From contig CAJFRY010000005.1 in NCBI GenBank assembly GCA_904419545.1, positions 1-64,000 on the forward strand: a DNA stretch of 64,000 nt. The letters run 5' to 3'. The translations under genes and the position numbers were made by a program. Of this stretch, positions 25,457-34,517 are shown piece after piece. Position 1 is the first letter of the stretch. Every line of letters starts with the position of its first letter. The notes below the pieces were generated by a model. That model was not told the DNA's origin. It saw only the letters and a list, made by a program, of their open reading frames with translations, and did no database searches. This stretch comes from Candidatus Woodwardiibium gallinarum (GTDB lineage Bacteria; Bacillota; Clostridia; Oscillospirales; CAG-382).

Positions 25457-27667
25457 CTACATTCGGAATTGGATCTCTACAACGATATTATAGACGAATG
25501 TGAATACCTTCTGGATCAGACCGGTAAACAGCATCGCTATAAACATAATGATTGCGGCGCCCAGCAGCGTACAGACCGAAATGATGATGTTTTTGCCGAG
25601 CGTATAATCGTGAATGGTCATCATTCCGAAGAAGATGAGGAATCCGGTCCACACATAAGCCAGCGTGAGGAACATTGAAACCAGCGAAATTTCATCCGAT
25701 GAAACGAAGTTGGAGACGATCGTCATCGGGATGACAAACAGCGGCAGCGGGGTGAGCGCATAACAGGTCGCGATATACACGTCCTTGAGCGTGCCTTCGC
25801 CGTCGAACAGTGTCGTCAGGCACCAGTTGGCGAGCACCCACAGCGCGACAGGAAGCGCAACGGACATAAAGACCATAATATAGCTTGCGCTGTTCTGATA
25901 CGGGTTGAACAGCCATCCGCGGCCGACCGACTGATACAGGAAAGCTGCCACGGTTATGGCCAGAATCGTAGTCGCACCCTTGACCGTGCCGCGTTTCTCA
26001 TGCTTGATATCCCAGAAGCCGTCAAACGGGTGGAAAATCACATGAATCGCATACCACAATTCTTCCCCCAGTGAGCGCTTTTCCTTGTATACGTGTCCGC
26101 GCTTGTTGACCTTTTTCGCGTGGCGGAAGAACCAACTGATCAGCACACAGACAGCCACGATAATGATTGGAATCAGGATGACATATTTTTCGACCCATTC
26201 CTTACGGTAAGCCGAATAGGCCTCGGAGTAATTCTCCGTATCGTAGGCATACTTAAAGTACTGCATCGCCTGCAAATATTCGCCGTCACGATAAAGGCTC
26301 TGCCCGATACCGACATAGGCACTGTCGTAGTTGTTGTTGCGCTGCAGGATGGCGGTATAATAGTTGACCGCCGCATCGTAGTTCTGATCCTCGGTGTTCT
26401 GAAGCGCACTTGCAATCAGATCACCGTAGGCAGTACGCTTATACACCGTAATGGTGTTGTTGGTAGAGTCGAGCAGCAGGATATTCGAACCCTGATAGGC
26501 AATGGCCTGCAGATTCTGAATGTTGCCGACCTGATCCCCCATATCACCGAATGCAAACAGCAGCACGCCGTTGGCGTCATAAGTAAATACCTTGGAACGC
26601 TTCTGGTCAATGATGCTCCACATCCCGTTCGGACCCAGTGCCACGTCCACAATCGTGGAAGCTCCCGTGATGGTAATATCCTTATTGCCGACACCCGTGT
26701 ACACATCCACCTCACCCGAAGGCGGGAAGAAACCATTACGGTTCATTACGTCGCTTCCGCTCGGATTGAGCTTCTTGACCGGCGCATACGTATCCGCCGT
26801 ACTTCTGGACGTAATGGCAGCCTGCTGCTGTTCCGCATCGATAGACGAGGTGGTAACGTAGAGAAAACCGTCGGAATCGATGGTAAGGTTATTGTATTCG
26901 GTCGGGACATACTGAATATTGGACCTTCTCTGCTCAGCGGTCTGGAACATACGCCAGAAATAGTCCCACGCGTCAATGGTTACCTTCTGCGGCCCGATAA
27001 AGCCGTTGAAGGAGCCGTCCCGGTTCAGCGAAATGACGCCGTAGTTCGTTGTTGAAGAGACAACATAGATACGGCCGGCCGCGTCTGTTGCGACCGCAAT
27101 GGGTGTGTAAACACTCGCCTCAGGGAAAACGTCGCTCGCAGGCTCAGGCACAATGGTCTTGAAATTGCCGACCTTATCAAAGATGACAATTCTTGCCTTC
27201 TGCGAATCAGCGACCAGGATTTCCGTATCCGTGACGAACACACCTTTGGGTTCGGAAAACGAATCGGGCACGCCCTGATCGTTCACGAACTCGTTGATAA
27301 CGAGGCGAAGATTATAATTTTCGTCCAAGCAGATGATGCGTCCCGATCCGGCCGTTGACGCCGAACCCGAATCGACGATATACACATGACCGAGATCATC
27401 AACGCAGACATCATTAATAGCCTGCAGATCGAGAAAATTTTCGCCGTACTTATCGGCCGCAATCTCATTCACGCGGTTCGCAAGCCCCTGCTTAATCGAA
27501 GCGGATGAAATCACCTGCTGCGGCACATACGCATGCGGGCTGTTCTGCTGCATACCGTCGACATTATACGTATACGTTGTATACGGCACAATCGCAGCCG
27601 CCGAGACGGAAAAAATCATCAGCAGGCAGACGGTCAGGAAGAAAATTCTTGCGAGTTTGTTTTTCAT
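25457..27667 (-). CDS. NHL-propeller/TPR/Yip1 membrane fusion protein
   Basis: A 736-residue protein with three recognisable parts. After a signal peptide (1-25, VSAAA end) comes an NHL-type beta-propeller (about 55-410) with repeated units such as DLGHVYIVDSGS, FVTDTEILVADS and GSNILLLDSTNN. One or two TPR-like helices follow (about 420-485, DAAVNYYTAILQRNNNYDSA). A membrane helix (about 495-515) and a basic stretch lead to a C-terminal Yip1-like membrane domain with about five hydrophobic segments (545-736). The propeller would lie outside the cell. The ATG at 27667 is chosen because GGGAGGAGAG precedes it and the signal peptide begins there; the frame open further upstream is junk. Role unknown; the operon context suggests assembly or sensing for glycan uptake. 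Confidence 0.8.
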   Translation of the reverse strand: MKNKLARIFFLTVCLLMIFSVSAAAIVPYTTYTYNVDGMQQNSPHAYVPQQVISSASIKQGLANRVNEIAADKYGENFLDLQAINDVCVDDLGHVYIVDSGSASTAGSGRIICLDENYNLRLVINEFVNDQGVPDSFSEPKGVFVTDTEILVADSQKARIVIFDKVGNFKTIVPEPASDVFPEASVYTPIAVATDAAGRIYVVSSTTNYGVISLNRDGSFNGFIGPQKVTIDAWDYFWRMFQTAEQRRSNIQYVPTEYNNLTIDSDGFLYVTTSSIDAEQQQAAITSRSTADTYAPVKKLNPSGSDVMNRNGFFPPSGEVDVYTGVGNKDITITGASTIVDVALGPNGMWSIIDQKRSKVFTYDANGVLLFAFGDMGDQVGNIQNLQAIAYQGSNILLLDSTNNTITVYKRTAYGDLIASALQNTEDQNYDAAVNYYTAILQRNNNYDSAYVGIGQSLYRDGEYLQAMQYFKYAYDTENYSEAYSAYRKEWVEKYVILIPIIIVAVCVLISWFFRHAKKVNKRGHVYKEKRSLGEELWYAIHVIFHPFDGFWDIKHEKRGTVKGATTILAITVAAFLYQSVGRGWLFNPYQNSASYIMVFMSVALPVALWVLANWCLTTLFDGEGTLKDVYIATCYALTPLPLFVIPMTIVSNFVSSDEISLVSMFLTLAYVWTGFLIFFGMMTIHDYTLGKNIIISVCTLLGAAIIMFIAMLFTGLIQKVFTFVYNIVVEIQFRM

Positions 27668-27681
27668 ACTTCTCTCCTCCC

Positions 27682-28572
27682 TTAGTCTTTCATACCGGAT
27701 GCCGACATCGTCTCGATAACGTTGCTCTGCGTGATGACAAAGACCAGAATCGGGACGATCATCATCACGACCGTTGCAGCCGAGCTTACACCGGAGCGCG
27801 AGATGCCGGAGGTGACAAGCTGGCTGATGGCATAGTTGAATGTCTTGAGCTGTTCGCTGTAGATGTACATATTCGCACCGGAGTTCCACAGATCCTTAAA
27901 AGCAAAGATGATCAGCGTAATCCACGCCGGCTTGACCATCGGCATAGCAATTTTCCAGAAGATTTTATTCTCGGAGGCACCGTCCAGCCGTGCAGACTCA
28001 AGGACGGCATCCGTGACCGAGGTCTCCATGAACTGCTTCATCAGGTACAGACCGAAGGTGGTGCAGAACGCAGGAACAATAACCGCGAAATACGTATCAA
28101 CCCAACCGAGAGCCGACATCGTAAGAAAGTTGGTGATACCCGTGACGGTCGAGTTGAACATCAGGGAGTAAACAACGATCTTGAACAGGAAATTCCGGCC
28201 CGGAAACGGAACCTTCGCGATGGCATACGCCGCATAAGCGGAGAAGAGCACGTTGCCCGCCGTACCGACGACGGAAATAAAAGCCGTGTTGAATATGTAC
28301 CGCGAAAAGGGCACCCAGGAATCGCCCATCAACTTAAACAAGTCGGTAAAGTTCTTAAACGTCGGATTGACTACGAAGAAACGCGGCGGGAACACCCAAA
28401 GCTCATCCAGCGGCTTGAGGGACTGCGCAATCGCGTAAACGAGCGGCAGCACCATAATAACGCCGAAAATGGCCAGAATGATATAAATACCGATATCGCC
28501 GCCGACCGAACGGGTAACCGAGCGTTTGAACTGCTCCTTGGGCTGTTTGACCTTGCTTCTGAGTCTAGCCAT
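27682..28572 (-). CDS. Carbohydrate ABC transporter permease (MalG/UgpE type), pair A
   Basis: A 296-residue inner-membrane channel subunit with six membrane segments. The ATPase-docking loop is VLESARLDGASENKIFWKIAMPM. The family start pattern YIILAIFGVIMVLPLVYAI is followed by the periplasmic FVVNPTFKNF segment. The ATG at 28572 lies one base after the stop of its partner (TAAAATG), so the pair is translationally coupled. The RBS AAGGTGG is 9 nt upstream. Confidence 0.92.
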   Translation of the reverse strand: MARLRSKVKQPKEQFKRSVTRSVGGDIGIYIILAIFGVIMVLPLVYAIAQSLKPLDELWVFPPRFFVVNPTFKNFTDLFKLMGDSWVPFSRYIFNTAFISVVGTAGNVLFSAYAAYAIAKVPFPGRNFLFKIVVYSLMFNSTVTGITNFLTMSALGWVDTYFAVIVPAFCTTFGLYLMKQFMETSVTDAVLESARLDGASENKIFWKIAMPMVKPAWITLIIFAFKDLWNSGANMYIYSEQLKTFNYAISQLVTSGISRSGVSSAATVVMMIVPILVFVITQSNVIETMSASGMKD

Positions 28573-28573
28573 T

Positions 28574-29521
28574 TTACGAGCCCACCTTTCTAAGAATCTT
28601 CGTGACCAGCAGGTTGGATCCGATCATCATAAAGAAGAGGATCGTAGCGATGGCCGAAGCATAGCCCATTTCAAAGCGCTGATTGCCGTAATCTTCCAAA
28701 TGGTGCATAATGGTATGCACGCAGTAATTCGGGCTGGGGAAGCCGACAAGCGCCGTGATAACCGCACCGAAGCCGAAGGACTGCGTAATGGCGAGGATGG
28801 CGCCGAGCATCATCTGCGGACGCATGGTCGGCAGGGTAATAAACCACAGCTCCTGCCAGCGGTTCTTCACACCGTCAACCGCGCCGGCCTCGTAGAGGCT
28901 TTTATCGACGACCTGGAAGCCGGCGATAAAGGTCAGGAACGAAGTGCCCAAGCTGGTCCAGAGCGCAACGAGAACGACAAGCGTAAAGATGTATTTCTCG
29001 TCCTGGAACCAGAGAATCGGCTTTTGAATGATGTTGAACTTCATCAGCAGTGCGTTGGCATAACCATACTGGTCGCTGGAAAAGATGATCGTCCAAATCA
29101 GATAAACGTTGCCGGAAATGGAAGGCGCATAGAACAGCAGCGTAACAACCGCACGGATCTTCGGACGCAATTCATTGATGAACCACGCGAAGAACAGCGA
29201 GAGCAAGTATGACGCCGGGCCTGTAATGATCGCGAACATCAGCGTGTTTTTGACGGCGATCAAGAAAATCTCGTCGTCCAGAAACAGCCGGATATAGTTA
29301 TCGGCATATACGAGCGTCGGCCATTCGAGCATGTTGAACGTGGTAAAGCTCAGAATAATCGAAAGCAGAACCGGAACAACCGTAAAGATAAAGAAGAGAA
29401 TGAAAAACGGGGCAATCATCAGATAAGCAACCTTATGCTGCTTCATCTGCATCATCGTCCATTTGAATTTCGAAATGTCTCTTCTAATAACAGCATGCTC
29501 GGCCGTGGTGGAATTTGCCAT
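28574..29521 (-). CDS. Sugar ABC transporter permease (MalF/UgpA type), pair A
   Basis: A 315-residue channel subunit with six membrane segments after a 35-residue cytoplasmic N-terminus. The EAA-type loop is LYEAGAVDGVKNRWQELWFI. It lies 38 bp downstream of the giant solute-binding protein with AGGAGG before the ATG, and forms a pair with the permease at 27682. No ATPase gene lies in the operon; family precedent (MsmK/MsmX-type shared ATPases) suggests one encoded elsewhere. Confidence 0.92.
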   Translation of the reverse strand: MANSTTAEHAVIRRDISKFKWTMMQMKQHKVAYLMIAPFFILFFIFTVVPVLLSIILSFTTFNMLEWPTLVYADNYIRLFLDDEIFLIAVKNTLMFAIITGPASYLLSLFFAWFINELRPKIRAVVTLLFYAPSISGNVYLIWTIIFSSDQYGYANALLMKFNIIQKPILWFQDEKYIFTLVVLVALWTSLGTSFLTFIAGFQVVDKSLYEAGAVDGVKNRWQELWFITLPTMRPQMMLGAILAITQSFGFGAVITALVGFPSPNYCVHTIMHHLEDYGNQRFEMGYASAIATILFFMMIGSNLLVTKILRKVGS

Positions 29522-29559
29522 TATTATCCTCCTCTAACAGATGATTGGGATCTTATCGG

Positions 29560-32500
29560 TTAATTGGTATCCAGAGGGAATTCGTCGGCCGTAGGCAGAT
29601 CAAACTCTTGGCGTTTCCTTGTCAGCTCAGCGTTGATGCTGTCAATATAGGAAAGCAATGTTTCAACAGGATCCGTACCATTGTTATAAACATCAAGGAA
29701 CGCAAAGTTTGCATAACGGGCAATGATGTAACCGCCCGGATATTCCGGCGTGCAGGTTACCGCGTTGAACTGCGCCTTCAGGTTATCCAGCTCATCCTTC
29801 GACCAGGACATACCCTCCAGTGCCTCAATATTCGCCGTATTCTGTTTGCCGGAAGGGCCAAGCAGAGCGACCATCTCGTTGCAGAAATCACTCTGAATCT
29901 CAGCACTCGACCACCACTGCATAAACACCCATGCCGAGAAATGATTGGCCTCGGTAACAGACCGCATCATCATCATACAGGTAACGCTGGCAACCGTTGT
30001 GTTATCGATGGTATTCGTTTCCTCGTTCAGCGTGCCGGGCAAGGGCGTGAATTCCCACAGGCCCTTGATTTCGGGAGCAAAAACGATCAACTGGTTATAC
30101 GTTGTATAATCTATAATGCCGATCGGCATCGTACCCTGCCTGAAGCGATCCGCAAATGTATAGGTAACGGGGAAACTATAGTCAGTGAAAAGCCGGCAGA
30201 CTTCTCTGAATTTAGCCAGTGCCGTATTGGAGTTAAGATTGATCTCCATACCGTCGGTCTTCGGAATCTCCTCGCCGTCGGCATTGATGTACGTCTGGCC
30301 GTTTTCGCGCAGAATGTCGCCGTACTGCTCCATATACGCGTCGTAGTTTCCTTCTTTGTACATCGTCTCGCCCAACTGATACATCAGAATGGTAGAGCCG
30401 GTCAGTCCCGTCGGGAAACCGATATCCAAATTGTTGGACTGGAGCTTATAAATAATGGCATAGAAGTCGTCCCAAGTGTTCGGCACCTCGATATCAAGCT
30501 CAACGAAAATGTCCTTGCGGTAGAACATCATAGAAAAGCTCATATTTTCCGGCACGCCATAGGTTTCACCGTACAGCGTCAGCGGCACGGAAGCGGCAGG
30601 CGCAAAGCGCTCCATCACCTCGTCAAAGGTGGCGACATCATCAAGGATATCCTTATAGACGGGATTGTCTTCATATTTTGAAAAGTCGTTGAAATCATAC
30701 CCGTGCGCCGTACTGTTGAGCGAATACACGGCAGAACGGATAGCGTAGTTGATAGCCGTATCCTGCGTATTGCCCATCGAAACGTCCGGGCCTGTACCGG
30801 CGAGCGTCGCGGGCATCAGGGTAGAAGCAACAACAAGCTGAACGGAAACAGGAATCCCATAGCGCTCCGCAAAGTCGTCATCAACGAGCGAACGGATGAT
30901 CTGCGCTCTGTCACGGTCGGTCATCGTCCAGACCTCGATGCCGGCAGCTTCCAATTCCTCGGTGGTGACTTCTTCGGTTGCAGAGCCGATAGAGTTATAA
31001 TCCGAGAAGAAGGACATGATAAACTTTTGAATTTCTCCCCAAACGGACTCGAAAAAGCCTGCCTCCGCTTTCGGCGGTTCGGAGCCGGGCGCCTGCAAAC
31101 AAATGTAATCCAGGTCAAGCGGCTGATTCTGCGTCGTGGTCAGCCAAGAGCCAAGAGCCGCAAGCTGATCCTTCAAACTCGACAGACGCGCCGCGATGGT
31201 ATCGGGATATCTGCCCATATAATCGACAATCAGAGCAATCTTATCCAGCGTAGCCGAATTTTCGCCCTTAGCGCCGGTAATTTCAGCCAGGCGGTCGGAA
31301 ACGGCGTAAAGCGCTTCCGCCTGCTGAACGAGGCCGCGAAGCACATCGGGCATAATGCGCTGGAAGTTATAATCGCGGTACTCATCAGGGTCCGAACCGG
31401 TGAGCATCAGGATCTTTCTGTAATACTCGTTGATCGTACTCAGCGAGCTTTCCACTTCACGCAATACTTCCGCCATGTCGCCGAGCACCACTTCAAAGCG
31501 AATGGTGTTCTCCCCGGCTTCAAGATAGAACTTATACTGCGTCTGGCCGTCCGACGAAGCAAGAGGGTTGGTCTGCCAATCGCTCGAATAATCGAAGCGG
31601 AAATTCGCCGCCTCGGCAAACGGGACCTCGCCGTTTATGTAAATCTTACGCGAGGTGTACATGCCGGAATAAACATCCTGCTTCGAACGCGGGACGATCA
31701 TATAAAAGCCGCTTTCCGGCACCGTCACCGTGTATTCGATCCATTGACCGGCATACTGCCATTTTTCGCCGCCGATCTCATTCATTTTGATAAGCGCAGG
31801 GTCCTGCGGCATTGTAATCACCGAGGATCTGTCGTTAAGCTGATATATGGTTCGGTCGGAGGTTGCAGTGGGATATTCAGCCTGGATATAGATTTTGTCG
31901 CTGCCGCTGTAATCCGCAGCGTCGGCGTGTTTCTGAAGATATGCTTCATACGAATCGGGCTGTTCAACGCTGCACAGGGTGATGCTCTTGATGGCAATCG
32001 GTTCACGAACCGTTTCCAGCGTGAGCATGTGCTCGCCCTCTTCAAGATAAAACCGGAGCGGCTCATCGTAATAACCGGAAGAATCGACCAGTGCCTTTTC
32101 AACCCAGCTATCATTGAGCAGCTTATCCGGCCGCAATTCGTTTCCGGTGGAGTCCGTCACGAAAAGACGCTTGCTGTCACTGTTCTGGTTCGCCTGCTCC
32201 TTTACAAACTCCCGGAACTGTTCGCTCGCGGAAGTGAAATACTGCTTATTGCCGTTTTCATCGAGCACGGCCTTGTTGTTCTCGTCGACAACCAAATAAT
32301 TGTCGGACCAAGACTTATACAACACAAGCGAGCGAGCCTCTCTGAAAGGCACGCTGCCGTCGATTAGCAGCATACGCTCGATTGAAGACGACTTGCCCTG
32401 GCTGGCAACGTTCCCGTCGGCATCATGCACGGTAATATCACCCGTGAAATACTCAATCACGACGGAATACATCGCGCTTTTGTCAACATTTATGTTCCAT

Positions 32501-32892
32501 GTGATCTTACCGTCATCGCCGACAAGCAGAATGTTTCCATCCGTGCCATAATCGCTGCCGGAAACATTTTCAATCGTCGCAGTGGTCTGCTCAACGACAT
32601 TGCCACGGCTGTCGGTCGTTTCCATCAGTATGTCCATAATGTCGACATCAATTGTCGAATCGGCCCTAGGGGTGTTCTCGTGCGATGCGAGATATTCACC
32701 GTAGGTCAGACCCGTGAGGACGCTCCTGATCTCATCCAAAGAGGTACGGACAAGTGAATCCGAGCCGCCGACACTTTCAACAACCGCGGAAGCGGACAGC
32801 CCTGTCCCGAGAAACGCATAGCTTGTAAAAAGCATAACGCACATCAGGAAAAAGCAGAATCCCCTTCTGGCTTGTTTCTTCATGTTGGTCAT
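29560..32892 (-). CDS. Giant multidomain extracellular solute-binding protein
   Basis: First gene of the operon, 1110 residues, against about 420-550 for usual receptors. After a signal peptide (1-36, LSASA end) come two carbohydrate-binding-like beta modules: about 105-310, and 335-475 with IQAEYPT, GQWIEYTV and YKFYLEAGENTIRF as in CBM6/35-type domains. A helical spacer (475-600) leads to a family-1 type solute-binding fold (655-1110) with GTGPDVSMGN, GVPENMSFSMMFYRKDIF and WVFMQWWSS. No lipobox cysteine is present at the signal-peptide end, so how it stays on the surface is unclear. The ATG at 32892 has AGGAGG at 32905-32900, better than the upstream in-frame start. The modules suggest capture of a polysaccharide before hand-over to the permeases. 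Confidence 0.88.
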   Translation of the reverse strand: MTNMKKQARRGFCFFLMCVMLFTSYAFLGTGLSASAVVESVGGSDSLVRTSLDEIRSVLTGLTYGEYLASHENTPRADSTIDVDIMDILMETTDSRGNVVEQTTATIENVSGSDYGTDGNILLVGDDGKITWNINVDKSAMYSVVIEYFTGDITVHDADGNVASQGKSSSIERMLLIDGSVPFREARSLVLYKSWSDNYLVVDENNKAVLDENGNKQYFTSASEQFREFVKEQANQNSDSKRLFVTDSTGNELRPDKLLNDSWVEKALVDSSGYYDEPLRFYLEEGEHMLTLETVREPIAIKSITLCSVEQPDSYEAYLQKHADAADYSGSDKIYIQAEYPTATSDRTIYQLNDRSSVITMPQDPALIKMNEIGGEKWQYAGQWIEYTVTVPESGFYMIVPRSKQDVYSGMYTSRKIYINGEVPFAEAANFRFDYSSDWQTNPLASSDGQTQYKFYLEAGENTIRFEVVLGDMAEVLREVESSLSTINEYYRKILMLTGSDPDEYRDYNFQRIMPDVLRGLVQQAEALYAVSDRLAEITGAKGENSATLDKIALIVDYMGRYPDTIAARLSSLKDQLAALGSWLTTTQNQPLDLDYICLQAPGSEPPKAEAGFFESVWGEIQKFIMSFFSDYNSIGSATEEVTTEELEAAGIEVWTMTDRDRAQIIRSLVDDDFAERYGIPVSVQLVVASTLMPATLAGTGPDVSMGNTQDTAINYAIRSAVYSLNSTAHGYDFNDFSKYEDNPVYKDILDDVATFDEVMERFAPAASVPLTLYGETYGVPENMSFSMMFYRKDIFVELDIEVPNTWDDFYAIIYKLQSNNLDIGFPTGLTGSTILMYQLGETMYKEGNYDAYMEQYGDILRENGQTYINADGEEIPKTDGMEINLNSNTALAKFREVCRLFTDYSFPVTYTFADRFRQGTMPIGIIDYTTYNQLIVFAPEIKGLWEFTPLPGTLNEETNTIDNTTVASVTCMMMMRSVTEANHFSAWVFMQWWSSAEIQSDFCNEMVALLGPSGKQNTANIEALEGMSWSKDELDNLKAQFNAVTCTPEYPGGYIIARYANFAFLDVYNNGTDPVETLLSYIDSINAELTRKRQEFDLPTADEFPLDTN

Positions 32893-32927
32893 GTGGTTTC
32901 CTCCTACCAAATCGTTACGTGCTTTGT

Positions 32928-32951
32928 GGAAAATGCACTACAGCGTTTTCC
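32928..32951. promoter_or_regulatory. Candidate operator of the glycan-uptake operon
   Basis: An inverted repeat GGAAAATGC-N6-GCGTTTTCC (32928-32951) with one mismatch lies just downstream of the predicted transcription start and upstream of the ribosome binding site. Its position fits repressor binding by a LacI-type or similar regulator; no regulator gene is nearby. Confidence 0.5.
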
Positions 32952-32967
32952 TAATTATTTATATTAA

Positions 32968-32996
32968 ATAATAGCATGTCTTCGTCGATTTGTCAA
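32968..32996 (-). promoter_or_regulatory. Near-consensus promoter of the seven-gene glycan-uptake operon
   Basis: On the minus strand, a perfect TTGACA (32996-32991), 17 nt, then TATTAT (32973-32968). It gives a leader of about 70 nt before the solute-binding-protein start. Confidence 0.85.
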
Positions 32997-33425
32997 GTGT
33001 GCATATATTGGGCAGTCTTCTTTTGTCCATTATGCACCGATGCCGTTAGCGGGCGGCAGGCATGCAAACCGCAGAAAGCGGGACACATTTTATACACTGT
33101 CTTTACAGGCTGCTGTAAACACAACTATATAATTCAAAAGAAAAGCCATTTTCCCCGCCTTAAACAGACCTTAAATCAAGAGCTTTTGGTACCAGCCCAA
33201 AAGCAAAATGCAGCCACGTGTAAAAAATGTGTCCGGAATGGTTTTGTTTATAATTTGTTCTTCAACACATCCCAATCGAGGAACAAAAAAACCAGCAAAA
33301 ATTTGCCGATTTTTATTGTGCAATATATACAAATTCGAGGGTTATTTTTTTACGCCTTGACAAGGGCTACAAAACGGATGTTCTGTTCGCGGGCACCGTA
33401 TCTCGTCCGTCGTTACGCCTTTCCG
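32997..33425. other. AT-rich intergenic region, no gene
   Basis: Roughly 430 bp upstream of the glycan-uptake promoter and downstream of the VanY-like gene. It is visibly AT-rich with several T runs. The open frame crossing it on + (32976-33809) is an antisense shadow of the VanY-like gene extended into non-coding DNA. A small stem (GAGCTTTTGG with CCAAAAGC, about 33181-33206) is the only structure seen. Confidence 0.5.
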
Positions 33426-34424
33426 TCACCCATTCGACGCAATAACCACGAATCCGTCGCGATTATTCCCGCTCACCGAATATTCGAGTACAGCGGGGAC
33501 CCAGATCATCGTCTCGGTTCCATCGGATGCGCGCTGAAAATAAGCAGCGAACGAACCGACCTCACAATCCCAGAGAAGCGGCTCCTCAGGCGTGGCCCGC
33601 TCAACGAGATCAAGAAACTCTTCCAGGCACAGGTTATTCTCGTACATATACGCCGCAGCCGCACGGCCGACATAACGATAATGCCCGTCGGATGGAGAAA
33701 TACCGGTCACATCAAGCTTATCCTCCGGATAACGCAAAATAAAGCCGTAGCGGTACGCATTATCCGAAAGCCAGGCATAGCTGCCGTCGCCGATGCTTCC
33801 GTCGCTTGAAGGATAAACGGTCAGCGAGAAAGACAGACCTGTATGAAAATCGCTGCCGCCCGCTTGCGCCGTATGTGTCTTATCATCGGCGCGGTCATAA
33901 CGATCCCCCGCCTCTTCCGGTGTAAGATAGCCGTGAAGAACCGTCACAGAGCCGCTTCCGGTCGCCGCGTAGAAATCATCCAGCATTTCGTTGAACGCTT
34001 CAATCGCGCGCGCTTCGGCAAGGCCGGAGGTATCGCCGCACTTGTACGAACCGCTTTTATTCTCAAAGATACTCGCCAACGAAGCAGGATCGGGATGCGT
34101 ATAATGATACTCATTCGAGACAAGAATCAGATCGCCCGAGGCAACCTGTGCATTCGGCACTGTCTGCTCAGTAAGCACAGCAAATGGGCCGGACAGCGAT
34201 TCGCTCTCAGTATCCGACGCATCGCTTCCCACACTCGTCTCATCCGAAGGCGCGGCCGACAACTGGTCAAGCGGCTCGGAGGGCGCATCTTCTCCCGGCG
34301 TGCGGAAAAATACAGCCGCCAGTATCAGAGCGATGACTGTCAAACATGCAACAATCGCTGCAACGTTCAGATATGTATACCCTGCTTTTTTGATCCTTTC
34401 AGACTTCATACTTTCCGCCGCCAT
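33426..34424 (-). CDS. Degenerate VanY-type (M15) D,D-carboxypeptidase-like membrane protein
   Basis: A 332-residue protein with a cytoplasmic N-terminus, one membrane helix (about 18-40), a Ser/Asp-rich linker (45-80) and an extracellular domain with the VanY layout: GGSDFHTGLSFSLTVY, WLSDNAYRYGFILRYPEDK and GHYRYVG. In active enzymes the first block is SxHxxGxAxD. Here the zinc-binding His is Phe and the Asp is Ser, while the last block lacks the EPW that carries the catalytic Glu. The fold is therefore likely retained but catalysis lost; it may bind peptidoglycan stems. An ATG at 34409 is a possible alternative start. It lies 93 bp after nifJ, on the same strand. Confidence 0.75.
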   Translation of the reverse strand: MAAESMKSERIKKAGYTYLNVAAIVACLTVIALILAAVFFRTPGEDAPSEPLDQLSAAPSDETSVGSDASDTESESLSGPFAVLTEQTVPNAQVASGDLILVSNEYHYTHPDPASLASIFENKSGSYKCGDTSGLAEARAIEAFNEMLDDFYAATGSGSVTVLHGYLTPEEAGDRYDRADDKTHTAQAGGSDFHTGLSFSLTVYPSSDGSIGDGSYAWLSDNAYRYGFILRYPEDKLDVTGISPSDGHYRYVGRAAAAYMYENNLCLEEFLDLVERATPEEPLLWDCEVGSFAAYFQRASDGTETMIWVPAVLEYSVSGNNRDGFVVIASNG

Positions 34425-34458
34425 TCCTTTCCCGCAAGCATTTACGTTTCAACGGCGC

Positions 34459-34493
34459 GGGCGGGCAAGAGCAAAGCACTCTTGTCCGCCCCG
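34459..34493. terminator. GC-rich hairpin after nifJ
   Basis: GGGCGGGCAAGAG pairs with CTCTTGTCCGCCC with one wobble and a short loop, between the nifJ stop and the VanY-like start. No T run follows on the minus strand, so it may only attenuate or protect the nifJ mRNA 3' end. Confidence 0.45.
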
Positions 34494-34517
34494 CCGCAGC
34501 GCGGCAATGCCGTGTGA

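Noticed and set aside
32976..33809. A 277-codon plus-strand gene
   Set aside because: Its right half is antisense to the VanY-like gene, and its left half is AT-rich, Cys/Phe-rich noise starting inside the promoter of the glycan-uptake operon.
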